This document shows, piece after piece, positions 63,971 to 64,000 of a DNA stretch of 64,000 nucleotides; position 1 is the first letter of the stretch, and the number at the start of each line of letters is the position of its first letter. The stretch lies in contig JAOUJZ010000001.1 in assembly GCA_029882915.1 (NCBI GenBank), positions 118,035 to 182,034 on the forward strand, given 5' to 3'. The notes under the pieces were generated by a model, which made no database searches, was not told the DNA's origin, and saw only the letters and a list, made by a program, of their open reading frames with translations. The stretch comes from Gammaproteobacteria bacterium. Lineage in GTDB: Bacteria > Pseudomonadota > Gammaproteobacteria > Nitrosococcales > Methylophagaceae. The position numbers and the translations under genes are program-made.

Positions 63971-64000
63971 CGTGCCAATAGCAGTCATTGGTTTAACGCT

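Overview
The window (about 43% GC by eye) comes from a gammaproteobacterium. The strongest evidence is synteny: the block nadB / rpoE(algU)-mucA-mucB-rseC-mucD / lepA-lepB-rnc-era-recO-pdxJ-acpS has the order seen in Pseudomonas and relatives. The nitrate cluster with two NarK transporters, the isc genes and the overall style would fit a marine Methylophaga-like organism (Thiotrichales). That genus-level guess is inference from memory and was not tested.

Layout. 1-1.7 kb: the 3' part of a HisKA_3 sensor kinase and its LuxR-type response regulator. 1.7-4.1 kb: ahpC-ahpF peroxide defence. 4.1-10 kb, minus strand: queA-trmJ-cysE-iscR-iscS-iscA-bioA, with an IscR-type operator overlapping the cysE stop codon and a strong terminator after bioA. 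10.1 kb: tRNA-Leu(CAA). 10.5-12.9 kb: an orphan PAS histidine kinase. 12.9-27.6 kb, minus strand: a complete nitrate respiration island, narX-narL-narK1-narK2-narGHJI, followed by an outer-membrane porin and a membrane protein with NIT-like features. 27.8-28.3 kb: two unannotated, mutually homologous 34-residue single-helix proteins, each followed by its own terminator; the second has a perfect FNR box upstream. 28.3-32 kb: PEP synthase and an HD-GYP phosphodiesterase. 32-47.6 kb, minus strand: rlmD; then the lepA...cysM-ydbH-ydbL operon; then the sigma-E operon rpoE-rseA-rseB-rseC-mucD. 47.7-50.8 kb: nadB, a ygfX remnant broken by an in-frame stop, and ygfZ. 50.8-55.2 kb: a class V aminotransferase divergent from glcDEF (glycolate to glyoxylate to glycine). 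In this operon GlcE is unusually short. 55.2-63 kb: metal efflux (dmeF-like CDF transporter, czcCBA RND pump and a His-rich small protein) plus a highly charged exported protein. 63.3-63.9 kb: a minimal tyrosine recombinase.

How the parts work together. NarX/NarL should sense nitrate and nitrite and control NarK1/K2 uptake and the NarGHI reductase. The porin may provide outer-membrane entry. The FNR-linked small protein sits beside this island and may belong to the same low-oxygen response. The isc genes supply Fe-S clusters to enzymes such as NarGH, GlcF and RlmD, with cysE supplying the cysteine precursor. The sigma-E operon handles envelope stress. The aminotransferase and glcDEF form a glycolate salvage unit.

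Most promising items for follow-up: the twin 34-aa membrane proteins and their FNR box; the shortened GlcE; the decayed ygfX with sdhE missing from its usual place; the IscR operator inside the cysE 3' end; and several perfect palindromes in promoter regions. No CRISPR array, rRNA operon, prophage or complete insertion sequence was seen.
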